Position numbers and translations under genes: made by a program. From Helicobacteraceae bacterium (GTDB lineage Bacteria > Campylobacterota > Campylobacteria > Campylobacterales > Sulfurimonadaceae), in contig JAUVKK010000055.1 in assembly GCA_030596305.1 (NCBI GenBank), positions 1-6,388 of the forward strand: 6,388 nucleotides of DNA, read 5' to 3'. Shown in pieces: positions 1 to 5,549 of this stretch. The notes beneath the pieces are model-generated. The model was not told the origin of the DNA. It saw nothing but the letters and a program-made list of their open reading frames with translations, and did not search any database. How positions within the stretch are numbered: the first letter of the stretch is position 1; every line of letters begins with the position of its first letter.

Positions 1-341
1 TCAGCATATTTTGTTGCCATACCTAAGAGTGCAGCCACCCACATCCAAAACATCGCACCAGGACCACCCATAAAGATAGCCGTTGCAACACCCGCGATGT
101 TACCTGTACCGATGGTAGCCGAGAGCGATGTCATCAGCGCATTAAACGGAGAGATCTCACCCTCTTGCTTGTCCTCTTTTCTACCTTGCCAAATTAGTTT
201 AAAACCTGCAGGAATAAGACGAACAGGTAAAAAACGCAGACCCAATGTCAGGTAGAGACCTGTCCCTAAGATAAGGATCAGCATCACCGGTCCCCATACA
301 AATCCGTTGACAGCTCCGATTATTGAATGCAATGCTTCCAT
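1..341 (-). CDS. Sodium:alanine/glycine symporter (AGCS family), N-terminal part, cut by the window edge
   Basis: The visible 113 residues are the start of an inner-membrane amino-acid:sodium symporter of the AGCS (AlsT/DagA-type) family, which imports alanine or glycine with Na+. A hydrophobic segment at about residues 15-35 is followed by a basic stretch and the family signature around residues 73-111: SATIGTGNIAGVATAI, then GGPGA, FWMW and GMATKYA. The family is normally about 450 residues, so roughly three quarters of the gene lies outside the window, beyond position 1. The ATG at 341 is supported by a GGGAG Shine-Dalgarno motif a few bases upstream and by a perfect TATAAT box further upstream. 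It is transcribed divergently from the 392-3090 operon. Family assignment is confident; the exact amino acid carried cannot be read from this fragment. Confidence 0.93.
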   Translation of the reverse strand, partial: MEALHSIIGAVNGFVWGPVMLILILGTGLYLTLGLRFLPVRLIPAGFKLIWQGRKEDKQEGEISPFNALMTSLSATIGTGNIAGVATAIFMGGPGAMFWMWVAALLGMATKYA

Positions 342-373
342 ATCACTCCCGTATATCTCTGTAAATTGGAATT

Positions 374-400
374 ATTATACCTTTTATTGCTATGATTCAA
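374..400 (-). promoter_or_regulatory. Promoter of the AGCS symporter gene
   Basis: On the minus strand a perfect TATAAT lies at 379-374. A weak -35 candidate, TTGAAT, lies at 400-395 with a short 15-bp spacer. Transcription would start near 367, leaving a leader of about 25 nt that contains the GGGAG ribosome site. The -35 region overlaps the first codons proposed for the divergent gene at 392. The -10 is strong; the -35 is uncertain, as is common in Campylobacterota, where this element is poorly conserved. Confidence 0.6.
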
Positions 401-973
401 AATAACATCTATATAGGAATATGTAATTTGAAAGCCTTATCAATCAATCCATCCACAAAACAGATAGAAGAGATCGACATTGAGATGAAAGCTAACACTG
501 TTTACAGCTTTTTCAACTCCATTTTGATCGATGAACTCGCATCACTTAACCAACATACCATCTATTGTGATGCTAATGCCCTTTCGCAGCAAAAAGAGGC
601 TTATTTTATAGGCGAACAACTCATTGTCGGTGAGGCACTCATCGTGGGACTTATGGGCATGGAAGAGAGTGATGCCAACATCCCACAAGATGAGCTTAAA
701 AAGCTTATAAACCATGATATCAATGACTTCTACCAAGATGTGTTGACACTGCTTGCACAGAGTGATGTCAATCTCTACCGTACCTTTGAAGTGCAGCAAT
801 ATGGTGAGCCCCTGCATCTAAATGCTGAGTGGGTACTTTACACTTTTGATATGGCAGATGATCGCACTAAAGAGTATTTTATCAGTGAACTTCAAAAGTC
901 ACTTGATGCAGACGAAGAGACCTTTGAGTATCTTAAAAAGATGGCTCAGCTTGCTATCAATGCAGCCGGATAG
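392..973 (+). CDS. Hypothetical protein, 193 aa, acidic and soluble
   Basis: I do not recognise this family. The protein looks cytoplasmic: no signal peptide, no membrane segment and no cysteine-rich motif. The N-terminus reads like a beta strand (NNIYIGICNL). The middle has a hydrophobic run (EQLIVGEALIVGLMGM, about residues 74-89), and the C-terminal half is acidic and helical (ELQKSLDADEETFEYLKKM). It is the first gene of an apparent operon, 11 nt before a HAD phosphatase that is followed by a sugar transporter, so a role tied to those two is possible but unproven. The start is uncertain. The ATG at 392 has no Shine-Dalgarno and lies only 13 nt after a TATTAT box at 373-378, so it could be leaderless or nearly so. 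An in-frame TTG at 428 has AGGA (415-418) nine bases upstream and would remove 12 residues. Confidence 0.8.
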   Translation: MIQNNIYIGICNLKALSINPSTKQIEEIDIEMKANTVYSFFNSILIDELASLNQHTIYCDANALSQQKEAYFIGEQLIVGEALIVGLMGMEESDANIPQDELKKLINHDINDFYQDVLTLLAQSDVNLYRTFEVQQYGEPLHLNAEWVLYTFDMADDRTKEYFISELQKSLDADEETFEYLKKMAQLAINAAG

Positions 974-984
974 GTCAAACAGAA

Positions 985-1812
985 GTGAATAAGATCTACA
1001 TCACCGACCTCGACCACACATTTTTACGAAGCGATCTGAGTGTCAGTAGTTTCACAAAAGAGATCTGGAACGCAAAAGCCCAAGAGTCGACACTCTCTAT
1101 CGCTACTGCAAGAAGCTTCTACTCTGCCATGAAATTACTGCCTGACTTAACATTCAACGCACCGATGATACTGCTCGATGGTACACTCATCGCGACACCC
1201 GACAAAAAGATCATCGACACCAATTTTCTTGACACTGTAGCTGCCAACGACCTCATCGCAGAAGCTATAAAGTTTGACAATATCCACCCCTTTGTCATCG
1301 GTCTTAAAAATGACCAGTTGGATGAGAGTTTTGACTTTCCACTGACACAGACACCGACACAGGCTAAGGTACTGCTCAACTACAGAGATGATGCCAGACT
1401 GTTAGAGTTTGAAAACGTTGTAGCGCAAGAGCAGACCTTTAAAGTCGTCTACATGGCAACTAAAGATCGCTTAGTCGCATTAACTGCACACCTAAAAGCT
1501 ATCTATGGCGATACCTTCCATTTTAAACTCTCTCCGGAGAACTATACCGGTGACTACTTTCTGACCATCGTGCATCCTCTAGGTGACAAGGCTCACGCAC
1601 TCCAGAAGGTGTGTGACTACCTAGACCGTCCACTGACAGATGTAACCGTCTTTGGCGATAGTATCAATGACATCGAGATGTTTAAACTAGCAGGCATGTC
1701 AGCCGCCGTTTCAAATGCACTGGCAGAGACCAAAGCCGTCGCAAAAACCATCTTGCCTCACAGCAATGATGAAGATGCCGTGGCACACTACTTAAAATCA
1801 ACAATGAGGTAA
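985..1812 (+). CDS. HAD-superfamily hydrolase, subfamily IIB (Cof-like phosphatase)
   Basis: This is a predicted cytoplasmic Mg2+-dependent phosphatase, probably acting on a sugar phosphate or similar small phosphoester. All four HAD motifs are visible. Motif I is DLDHT, with nucleophile D8, acid/base D10 and T12. Motif II is in SIATARS, with T41, where the usual TGR reads TAR. Motif III is K202 in LGDKAHAL. Motif IV is GDSIND (224-229). The region between motifs II and III, about residues 60-195, is the alpha/beta C2 cap typical of type IIB enzymes. The length of 275 aa is normal for the Cof family. The start is GTG at 985 with only a weak AGGT about nine bases upstream; translation is probably coupled to the preceding gene, which ends 11 nt earlier. 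Its stop codon is 3 nt before the sugar transporter, supporting co-transcription. Substrate unknown. Confidence 0.9.
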   Translation: MNKIYITDLDHTFLRSDLSVSSFTKEIWNAKAQESTLSIATARSFYSAMKLLPDLTFNAPMILLDGTLIATPDKKIIDTNFLDTVAANDLIAEAIKFDNIHPFVIGLKNDQLDESFDFPLTQTPTQAKVLLNYRDDARLLEFENVVAQEQTFKVVYMATKDRLVALTAHLKAIYGDTFHFKLSPENYTGDYFLTIVHPLGDKAHALQKVCDYLDRPLTDVTVFGDSINDIEMFKLAGMSAAVSNALAETKAVAKTILPHSNDEDAVAHYLKSTMR

Positions 1813-1815
1813 ACA

Positions 1816-3090
1816 ATGACAAACACAAAGCACTCTTCTCTTATACCTATGGTCATCATCGGTATCTTATTTTTTATCTTTGGTTTTGTCACCTGGCTTA
1901 ACGGCTCACTCATCCCCTTTTTAAAACTCATCTGTGACCTTAACGACTTCCAGGCCCTCTTTGTCACCTTTGCCTTCTACATCGCCTATACCACGATGGC
2001 CTACCCTATGTCTTTCATTCTCTCAAAAACCGGTTACAAAAGAGGAATGGCAATCGGTCTTGGGATCATGGCGGTTGGTGCCTTGCTATTCATTCCAGCG
2101 GCATTCAGTGCCAACTTCCTTATCTTCTTAGTCGCACTCTTTACCCTTGGCAGCGGACTAACCATATTGCAGACCGCTTCTAACCCCTATATCGTTCTTG
2201 TCGGACCGACAGAGAGTGCTGCGATGCGTATCAGCATCATGGGGCTTATCAACAAAAGCGCCGGTATCCTGGCGCCTCTTGTCTTTACCGCACTTATCTT
2301 CAGTGACCTGGGTGCTTTCTCTAAAGAGGTCCTTACAACAGCAGAGATAGATCTATTGGCTTCCAAACTCATCATGCCATATCTTGTCATGGCAGTTATC
2401 TTAACGGGGCTTATCTTCTTAGTACTCTACTCTTCGCTTCCGGAGATCGAGTTTGATGATGCTGAAGAGGATGAAGAGAAGACCAACATCTTTCACTATC
2501 CTCAGATCGTACTCGGTGCCATTGCCCTCTTCTTCTATGTCGGTGTCGAAGTTGTTGCCGGTGACACCATCGGTCTCTTTGGACAGAACCTGGGTGTTGA
2601 GAACTATACGGCACTGACTTCGTACACTATGGTCTTTATGGTGTTCGGTTATCTCATCGGTGTCTTTGGCATCCCTAAGTACCTCTCACAAGAGAAAGCA
2701 TTGACATTTTCAGCTATCGGCGGTTTTATAACAATTATCGCTCTGCTCTTCAGCTCAGAACAGAGTAACACTATCTCAGCTGTTTTATGGGGTTGGAGTG
2801 GTTTAACGACCATTCCTGACCCTGTGGCATTAGTTGCTATCTTAGGGCTCTCTCACGCGCTTGTATGGCCTGCTATCTGGCCTCTTGCTCTGGAGGGGTT
2901 AGGAAAGTTCACTGCCCAAGGTTCAGCTCTACTCATTATGAGTATCGCCGGCGGTGCTATCTTGCCTCTCGTCTTTGGTCAGATGGCTGACATCGGCGGC
3001 GATATGCAGTTCGCCTATGTTATCACTATCCCGGCTTATCTCTTTATCCTCTACTATGCTCTCAAAGGGCATAAGGTCACACGTTGGTAA
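1816..3090 (+). CDS. MFS sugar:cation symporter, FucP/GluP (glucose/galactose) family
   Basis: This is a predicted inner-membrane secondary transporter for a monosaccharide (glucose, galactose or fucose type), coupled to H+ or Na+. At 424 aa and about 12 hydrophobic segments it has the full family length. Recognisable motifs are FGFVTWLNGSLIPFLK in helix 1 (22-37), QTASNPYIVLVGP followed by ESAAMR (119-138), FYVGVEVVAGD (240-250) and a conserved C-terminal region, HALVWPAIWPLALEGLGKF, then GGAILPLVFG (347-388). An acidic cytoplasmic loop (DDAEEDEEK, 214-222) separates the two six-helix halves. E133 matches the essential Glu of E. coli FucP (E135), but the position of FucP D46 is Gly here (LNG, residue 30). 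The ATG at 1816 is preceded by GAGG (1806-1809), overlapping the stop of the HAD gene; the 3-nt gap implies a shared transcript. The sugar carried cannot be fixed from sequence. Confidence 0.92.
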   Translation: MTNTKHSSLIPMVIIGILFFIFGFVTWLNGSLIPFLKLICDLNDFQALFVTFAFYIAYTTMAYPMSFILSKTGYKRGMAIGLGIMAVGALLFIPAAFSANFLIFLVALFTLGSGLTILQTASNPYIVLVGPTESAAMRISIMGLINKSAGILAPLVFTALIFSDLGAFSKEVLTTAEIDLLASKLIMPYLVMAVILTGLIFLVLYSSLPEIEFDDAEEDEEKTNIFHYPQIVLGAIALFFYVGVEVVAGDTIGLFGQNLGVENYTALTSYTMVFMVFGYLIGVFGIPKYLSQEKALTFSAIGGFITIIALLFSSEQSNTISAVLWGWSGLTTIPDPVALVAILGLSHALVWPAIWPLALEGLGKFTAQGSALLIMSIAGGAILPLVFGQMADIGGDMQFAYVITIPAYLFILYYALKGHKVTRW

Positions 3091-3103
3091 CACTCTGCAA
3101 AAA

Positions 3104-3135
3104 GAGCGTTGGTTGTACGAAACTTGTACACGCTC
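3104..3135 (+). terminator. Possible terminator hairpin after the sugar-transporter operon
   Basis: Thirteen bases after the transporter stop there is a two-part stem. GAGCG (3104-3108) pairs with CGCTC (3131-3135), and TGTAC (3114-3118) pairs with GTACA (3126-3130). There is a 7-nt loop and a 5-nt one-sided bulge (TTGGT). A run of A precedes it and only GTTTA follows, so the U-tract is poor. It is a plausible but imperfect intrinsic terminator. Confidence 0.4.
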
Positions 3136-3137
3136 GT

Positions 3138-3167
3138 TTAACATTAAACCCTACTTTGTGCTATTAT
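3138..3167 (+). promoter_or_regulatory. Sigma-70-type promoter of the CNNM-like gene
   Basis: A -35 TTAACA (3138-3143, five of six to TTGACA) and a -10 TATTAT (3162-3167, five of six to TATAAT) are separated by 18 bp and lie 26 nt before the ATG at 3194. The -35 sits inside a small perfect dyad, GTTTA-ACAT-TAAAC (3136-3149), which could be an operator. A GAGAG ribosome site follows at 3186-3190. Confidence 0.55.
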
Positions 3168-3193
3168 GCTGACAATTTGACACTAGAGAGTAC

Positions 3194-4138
3194 ATGGACA
3201 TAATTATTGTATTGGCTTTGATCACATCCTCAGGGATGTTTTCAGGACTGACTATTGGGCTTATGGGTCTTGGTATTGACGACGTACAGCGCTCTGCCGA
3301 CCTTGGCGACAAAAATGCGGCCAAGGTGCTTCCTGTCATCAAGAGCGGTAACCTACTTCTTGTGACCCTTTTGTTGGGCAACACGGCAGTTAATGCCACA
3401 CTTTCCATCTTTCTCGGCGGTGTAGTCGGCACAGGTATCATGGCCGGGGTCATCTCAACAGCACTTATCCTTGTATTTGGTGAGATCCTCCCTGCTGCCG
3501 CACTGACACGCCATGCCCTTGTCGTCGGAGCTAGAGTAGCCGGACTGGTCAAAACCATGATGTTCCTTTTTTACCCTGTTGCCGGTCCTATCAGCATACT
3601 GCTTGACCGCACTCTTGGCGAACAGCTTCCTGACATGCTTAACCGCAGGGAACTCCGCCATGTCATTGAAACACACCAGCAGTCACATGAGAGCGACATC
3701 GATGCTCTCGACCGTGACATCATCCTCGGAACCCTCTCCCTGCAGGAAAAAACTGCCGAAATGATCATGACACCGTGCGAACAGGTCGTCACTATCGGGT
3801 ACAAAGACATACTTGATGAAACAATGATCAGTAAACTCAAAGAGAGTGGTTATACACGCTTTCCTGTCCTGCGCGATGACCGTATAGTTGCTGTTCTCAA
3901 CATCAAAGAGCTTGTCGGGGTCGCACTTGAAAATAATCTTGTTAAAGAGTTCATTACAGACAGACTTATCCATATCCACACCAACATAAAAGCTGACGAC
4001 ATGCTCAACCGCATGATCAAAGGCAAGGTCCACATCGCCTCTGTCAGCAACCAGTCAGGCTGGGCCGGCATCATCACAATGGAAGATGTCCTCGAAGAGC
4101 TGATAGGACATGAGATCTCTGACGAATACGGGCATTAA
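3194..4138 (+). CDS. CNNM/CorB-like membrane protein (DUF21 transmembrane domain plus CBS pair)
   Basis: This is a predicted inner-membrane protein of the CNNM/CorB/HlyC-like family, members of which are implicated in Mg2+ or other divalent-cation transport and resistance. Residues 1-135 form the DUF21 transmembrane domain. It includes GMFSGLTIGLMGL near the N-terminus (14-26), matching the FSGLTLGLMSL-type motif of CNNM proteins, GNTAVNATLSIFLGG (62-76) and FGEILPAAALTRHAL (95-109). A cytoplasmic connecting helix (HVIETH, then DRDIILGTLSL) leads to a CBS pair: MTPCEQVVTI, SGYTRFPVLRDD (218-229) and GIITMEDVLEELIGHEISDEYG (292-313). At 314 aa it ends right after the second CBS and lacks the C-terminal CorC/HlyC domain of many bacterial homologues. 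The ATG at 3194 follows GAGAG at a good distance and has its own promoter, so it is probably monocistronic. Family is secure; the ion transported is not. Confidence 0.9.
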   Translation: MDIIIVLALITSSGMFSGLTIGLMGLGIDDVQRSADLGDKNAAKVLPVIKSGNLLLVTLLLGNTAVNATLSIFLGGVVGTGIMAGVISTALILVFGEILPAAALTRHALVVGARVAGLVKTMMFLFYPVAGPISILLDRTLGEQLPDMLNRRELRHVIETHQQSHESDIDALDRDIILGTLSLQEKTAEMIMTPCEQVVTIGYKDILDETMISKLKESGYTRFPVLRDDRIVAVLNIKELVGVALENNLVKEFITDRLIHIHTNIKADDMLNRMIKGKVHIASVSNQSGWAGIITMEDVLEELIGHEISDEYGH

Positions 4139-4145
4139 CCCGTAT
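4126..4145. terminator. Hairpin between convergent genes, possible bidirectional terminator
   Basis: ATACGGG (4126-4132) and CCCGTAT (4139-4145) form a perfect 7-bp stem with a 6-nt loop (CATTAA). The loop contains the stop codon of the CNNM-like gene, and the minus-strand dehydrogenase stops 11 bp further on. Neither side has a U-run, so it is at best an atypical terminator or a 3'-end protective hairpin serving both convergent transcripts. Confidence 0.45.
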
Positions 4146-4155
4146 ACACAGAAGA

Positions 4156-5157
4156 CTACACTGACACGACCTTAGCCATCTGTACAAGCTGGTGAGCATA
4201 TCCGTACTCATTATCCTGCCATGCAGTGATCTTTATACAATTCCCATCTATCACTTCTGTAAGCGGCATATCTATTGTTGCACTGTGTCTGTTGTGTATG
4301 TAGTCAGATGAGACCTTGTAACTCTCATCTGTTGCGATTATATTTTCCAGAGTACCTTCTGCTTGCTTCTTAAACATCGCATTTAATGACGCTCTGTCTG
4401 TTGTTTTTTCAACATAAACCGTAAAGTCATAAAGTGTCGTCGCACTGATAGGCACTCTGATACTTTTGGTATAGAGTTTTCCTTTTAGATGGGGAAATAA
4501 AATACCAAGTGTTGCTGTAGCCGTACTCCCCAAAGGCAGGATGTTCTGCGTAGCTGATCGAGACCGTCGCAGGTCACTACTTGTACCTTTGCTGTCAAGA
4601 AGGTTCTGCTCACTAGTGTAGCTGTGTATCATACTGACAGAGGCACTTTTAATACCGTAAGACTTATCTATCATCTCCATTATAGGTGCCATTGCATTGG
4701 CACTGCAGCTTGAATTAGAGATGATCGTCTCGTCTTTATAGTCTAAGTGGTTAAAACCCATAATATATGTCGGCATATCATCATGCGGCGGTGTGGAGAG
4801 AATAACCCGTTTTACCCTTTGGTCAAGATAACACCGATTTGTCTCTAGGGTCAATGACATTCCACTGCATTGCAGCAATACATCTACATCTAAAGAAGCA
4901 AGCTCCAACTTGGAAGGATCTTCTTGAGTAAAAAGTTTTATCTTATGTTCACCTACACACAATAGATCGTCATCTATTGTAATCTTGTCAGGCAAGGTTT
5001 TAAATAGAGAGTCATATTTCAGGAAATATGCAAACTGTTCGTAGGAAAAGAGATCATTTATCCCAACGATCTCAAATGCCTCATCATCAAGCATAACACG
5101 AAAGGTACTCCGACCGATACGTCCAAAACCATTGATAAAAACTCTTATTTTTTGCAT
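4156..5157 (-). CDS. Glyceraldehyde-3-phosphate dehydrogenase family protein, divergent
   Basis: At 333 aa this is a full-length NAD(P)-dependent aldehyde-phosphate dehydrogenase of the GAPDH/Epd family. The Rossmann motif is INGFGRIGR (8-16), with D35 after the second strand (VGIND), which usually favours NAD. The catalytic region reads SNSSCSANA with nucleophile C151. The general base is H178 in MIHSYTSEQ, and the C-terminus carries WQDNEYGYAHQLV (313-325). DLRRSRSATQNILP (195-208) and IRVP (233-236) are in their usual places. Several normally fixed positions differ: CTTN is CSAN, ECTG is QCSG, and the STGAAKA phosphate loop is STATATL. It stands alone rather than beside pgk/tpiA, so it may be a second GAPDH or an enzyme with another aldehyde substrate (erythrose-4-phosphate dehydrogenase is one alternative). 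The ATG at 5157 has a GAGAAG sequence just upstream. Family certain, substrate open. Confidence 0.9.
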   Translation of the reverse strand: MQKIRVFINGFGRIGRSTFRVMLDDEAFEIVGINDLFSYEQFAYFLKYDSLFKTLPDKITIDDDLLCVGEHKIKLFTQEDPSKLELASLDVDVLLQCSGMSLTLETNRCYLDQRVKRVILSTPPHDDMPTYIMGFNHLDYKDETIISNSSCSANAMAPIMEMIDKSYGIKSASVSMIHSYTSEQNLLDSKGTSSDLRRSRSATQNILPLGSTATATLGILFPHLKGKLYTKSIRVPISATTLYDFTVYVEKTTDRASLNAMFKKQAEGTLENIIATDESYKVSSDYIHNRHSATIDMPLTEVIDGNCIKITAWQDNEYGYAHQLVQMAKVVSV

Positions 5158-5185
5158 ATCTTCTCAAATCTGTCCCAAATTTAGC

Positions 5186-5201
5186 AGGTATTTTGGCGTA
5201 A
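5186..5201 (+). repeat. Degenerate copy of the inverted-repeat arm
   Basis: AGGTATTT followed directly by TGGCGTAA reproduces both ends of the right arm at 5509-5530, with the six central bases (AGTTAA) missing. It lies in the presumed leader of the minus-strand dehydrogenase gene, 60 bp from the intact left arm. It may be a remnant of another element copy, or chance similarity in AT-rich DNA. Confidence 0.35.
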
Positions 5202-5216
5202 ATATCTAGCACTTTT

Positions 5217-5232
5217 AATGATAAAGGTCATT
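5217..5232. promoter_or_regulatory. Dyad AATGA-N6-TCATT, possible operator between divergent genes
   Basis: A perfect 5-bp dyad (AATGA 5217-5221, TCATT 5228-5232) with a 6-bp centre overlaps the upstream edge of the -35 region of the plus-strand promoter and lies upstream of the dehydrogenase gene. Its ATGATA half loosely recalls Fur/PerR boxes, but the match is weak and the assignment is only a guess. Confidence 0.25.
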
Positions 5233-5259
5233 TTTTCCTAACAGCGCTTTTGCTATACT
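5231..5259 (+). promoter_or_regulatory. Extended -10 promoter of the ABM/thioredoxin/NifU-like operon
   Basis: TGCTATACT (5251-5259) is an extended -10 (TGn plus TATACT, five of six to TATAAT), preceded at 17 bp by a run of T (5231-5236) in the -35 position. The next plus-strand start codon with a credible protein is at 5550, 290 nt downstream, because the inverted-repeat element 5261-5531 follows immediately. Without that element the promoter would stand about 18 nt before the start codon. Confidence 0.5.
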
Positions 5260-5260
5260 A

Positions 5261-5531
5261 ATTACGCCATTAACTAAATACCTAAATATTTATGCAAATG
5301 ATTTTGTTCATAATCAAGGCAAACGTTCTTTATCATAGCCGTAGCTACGCTGAAGGTTGTTTAACACGGAGTATGGACAAAAGCATCGCACCCTTCGGGA
5401 AGAGCGAGAAGAGGCAATCTTCAAACAAATAGAGCTTTGACTTAGCTACAGCTAGGTCTTCATCTCTCTTCGTTCGAATCTTACCTCTTCTCACTCTTTA
5501 AATCTTTTAGGTATTTAGTTAATGGCGTAAT
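5261..5531. mobile_element. 271-bp MITE-like element with perfect 26-bp terminal inverted repeats
   Basis: The left arm (5261-5286, beginning ATTACGCCATTAAC) is the exact reverse complement of the right arm (5506-5531, ending GTTAATGGCGTAAT). The bases outside the core 25-bp repeats are TAA on both sides (5259-5261 and 5531-5533), compatible with a 3-bp target duplication, though these bases overlap the 26th repeat base. The 219-bp interior has no credible gene but holds an imperfect inverted repeat (5402-5434 with 5464-5496, 26 of 33 matching), a nested stem (5439-5446 with 5451-5458), the palindrome CGTAGCTACG (5340-5349) and a CCCTTCGGG mini-hairpin (5391-5399). No transposase is present, so it would be non-autonomous. 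It could instead be a resident structured repeat or an RNA gene. It lies wholly inside the presumed leader of the next operon. Confidence 0.65.
5402..5496 (-). repeat. Internal imperfect inverted repeat, potential RNA hairpin
   Basis: Positions 5402-5434 and 5464-5496 are reverse complements at 26 of 33 positions. Four of the seven mismatches become G-U pairs if the minus strand is transcribed, giving 30 of 33 pairs in RNA from that strand. The 29-nt loop contains a second stem. Whether it is transcribed is unknown. Confidence 0.5.
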
Positions 5532-5549
5532 AATTTAAAAAAGATAGAT

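Noticed and set aside
542..817. Minus-strand 91-codon open frame inside the 193-aa gene
   Set aside because: It lacks a ribosome site and domain, and the plus-strand frame is longer, operon-linked and better supported.
3151..3558. Minus-strand 135-codon open frame antisense to the CNNM-like gene
   Set aside because: The opposite strand encodes a clear family protein over the same interval; the antisense product is low-complexity and has no recognisable domain or ribosome site.
5213..5238. AATGA/TCATT stem followed by a T-run as an intrinsic terminator
   Set aside because: The stem is only 5 AT-rich base pairs and there is no plus-strand transcript upstream for it to end; a -35/operator reading fits better.
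5373..5432. Short plus-strand reading frame inside the element encoding 19 residues (MDKSIAPFGKSEK...)
   Set aside because: GGAG is only one base from the ATG, too close for a ribosome site, and the frame lies within the structured repeat. No coding signal separates it from chance.
5442..5480. tRNA-like words: TTAGCTACAGCTAGGT resembling a D-arm and GTTCGAATC resembling a T-loop
   Set aside because: The flanking bases do not form the T-stem or an acceptor stem and spacing does not allow a cloverleaf. The words are explained by the inverted repeats.
5287..5505. CRISPR array or tandem repeats in the intergenic region
   Set aside because: There are no regularly spaced direct repeats; the repetition present is inverted and confined to one element.
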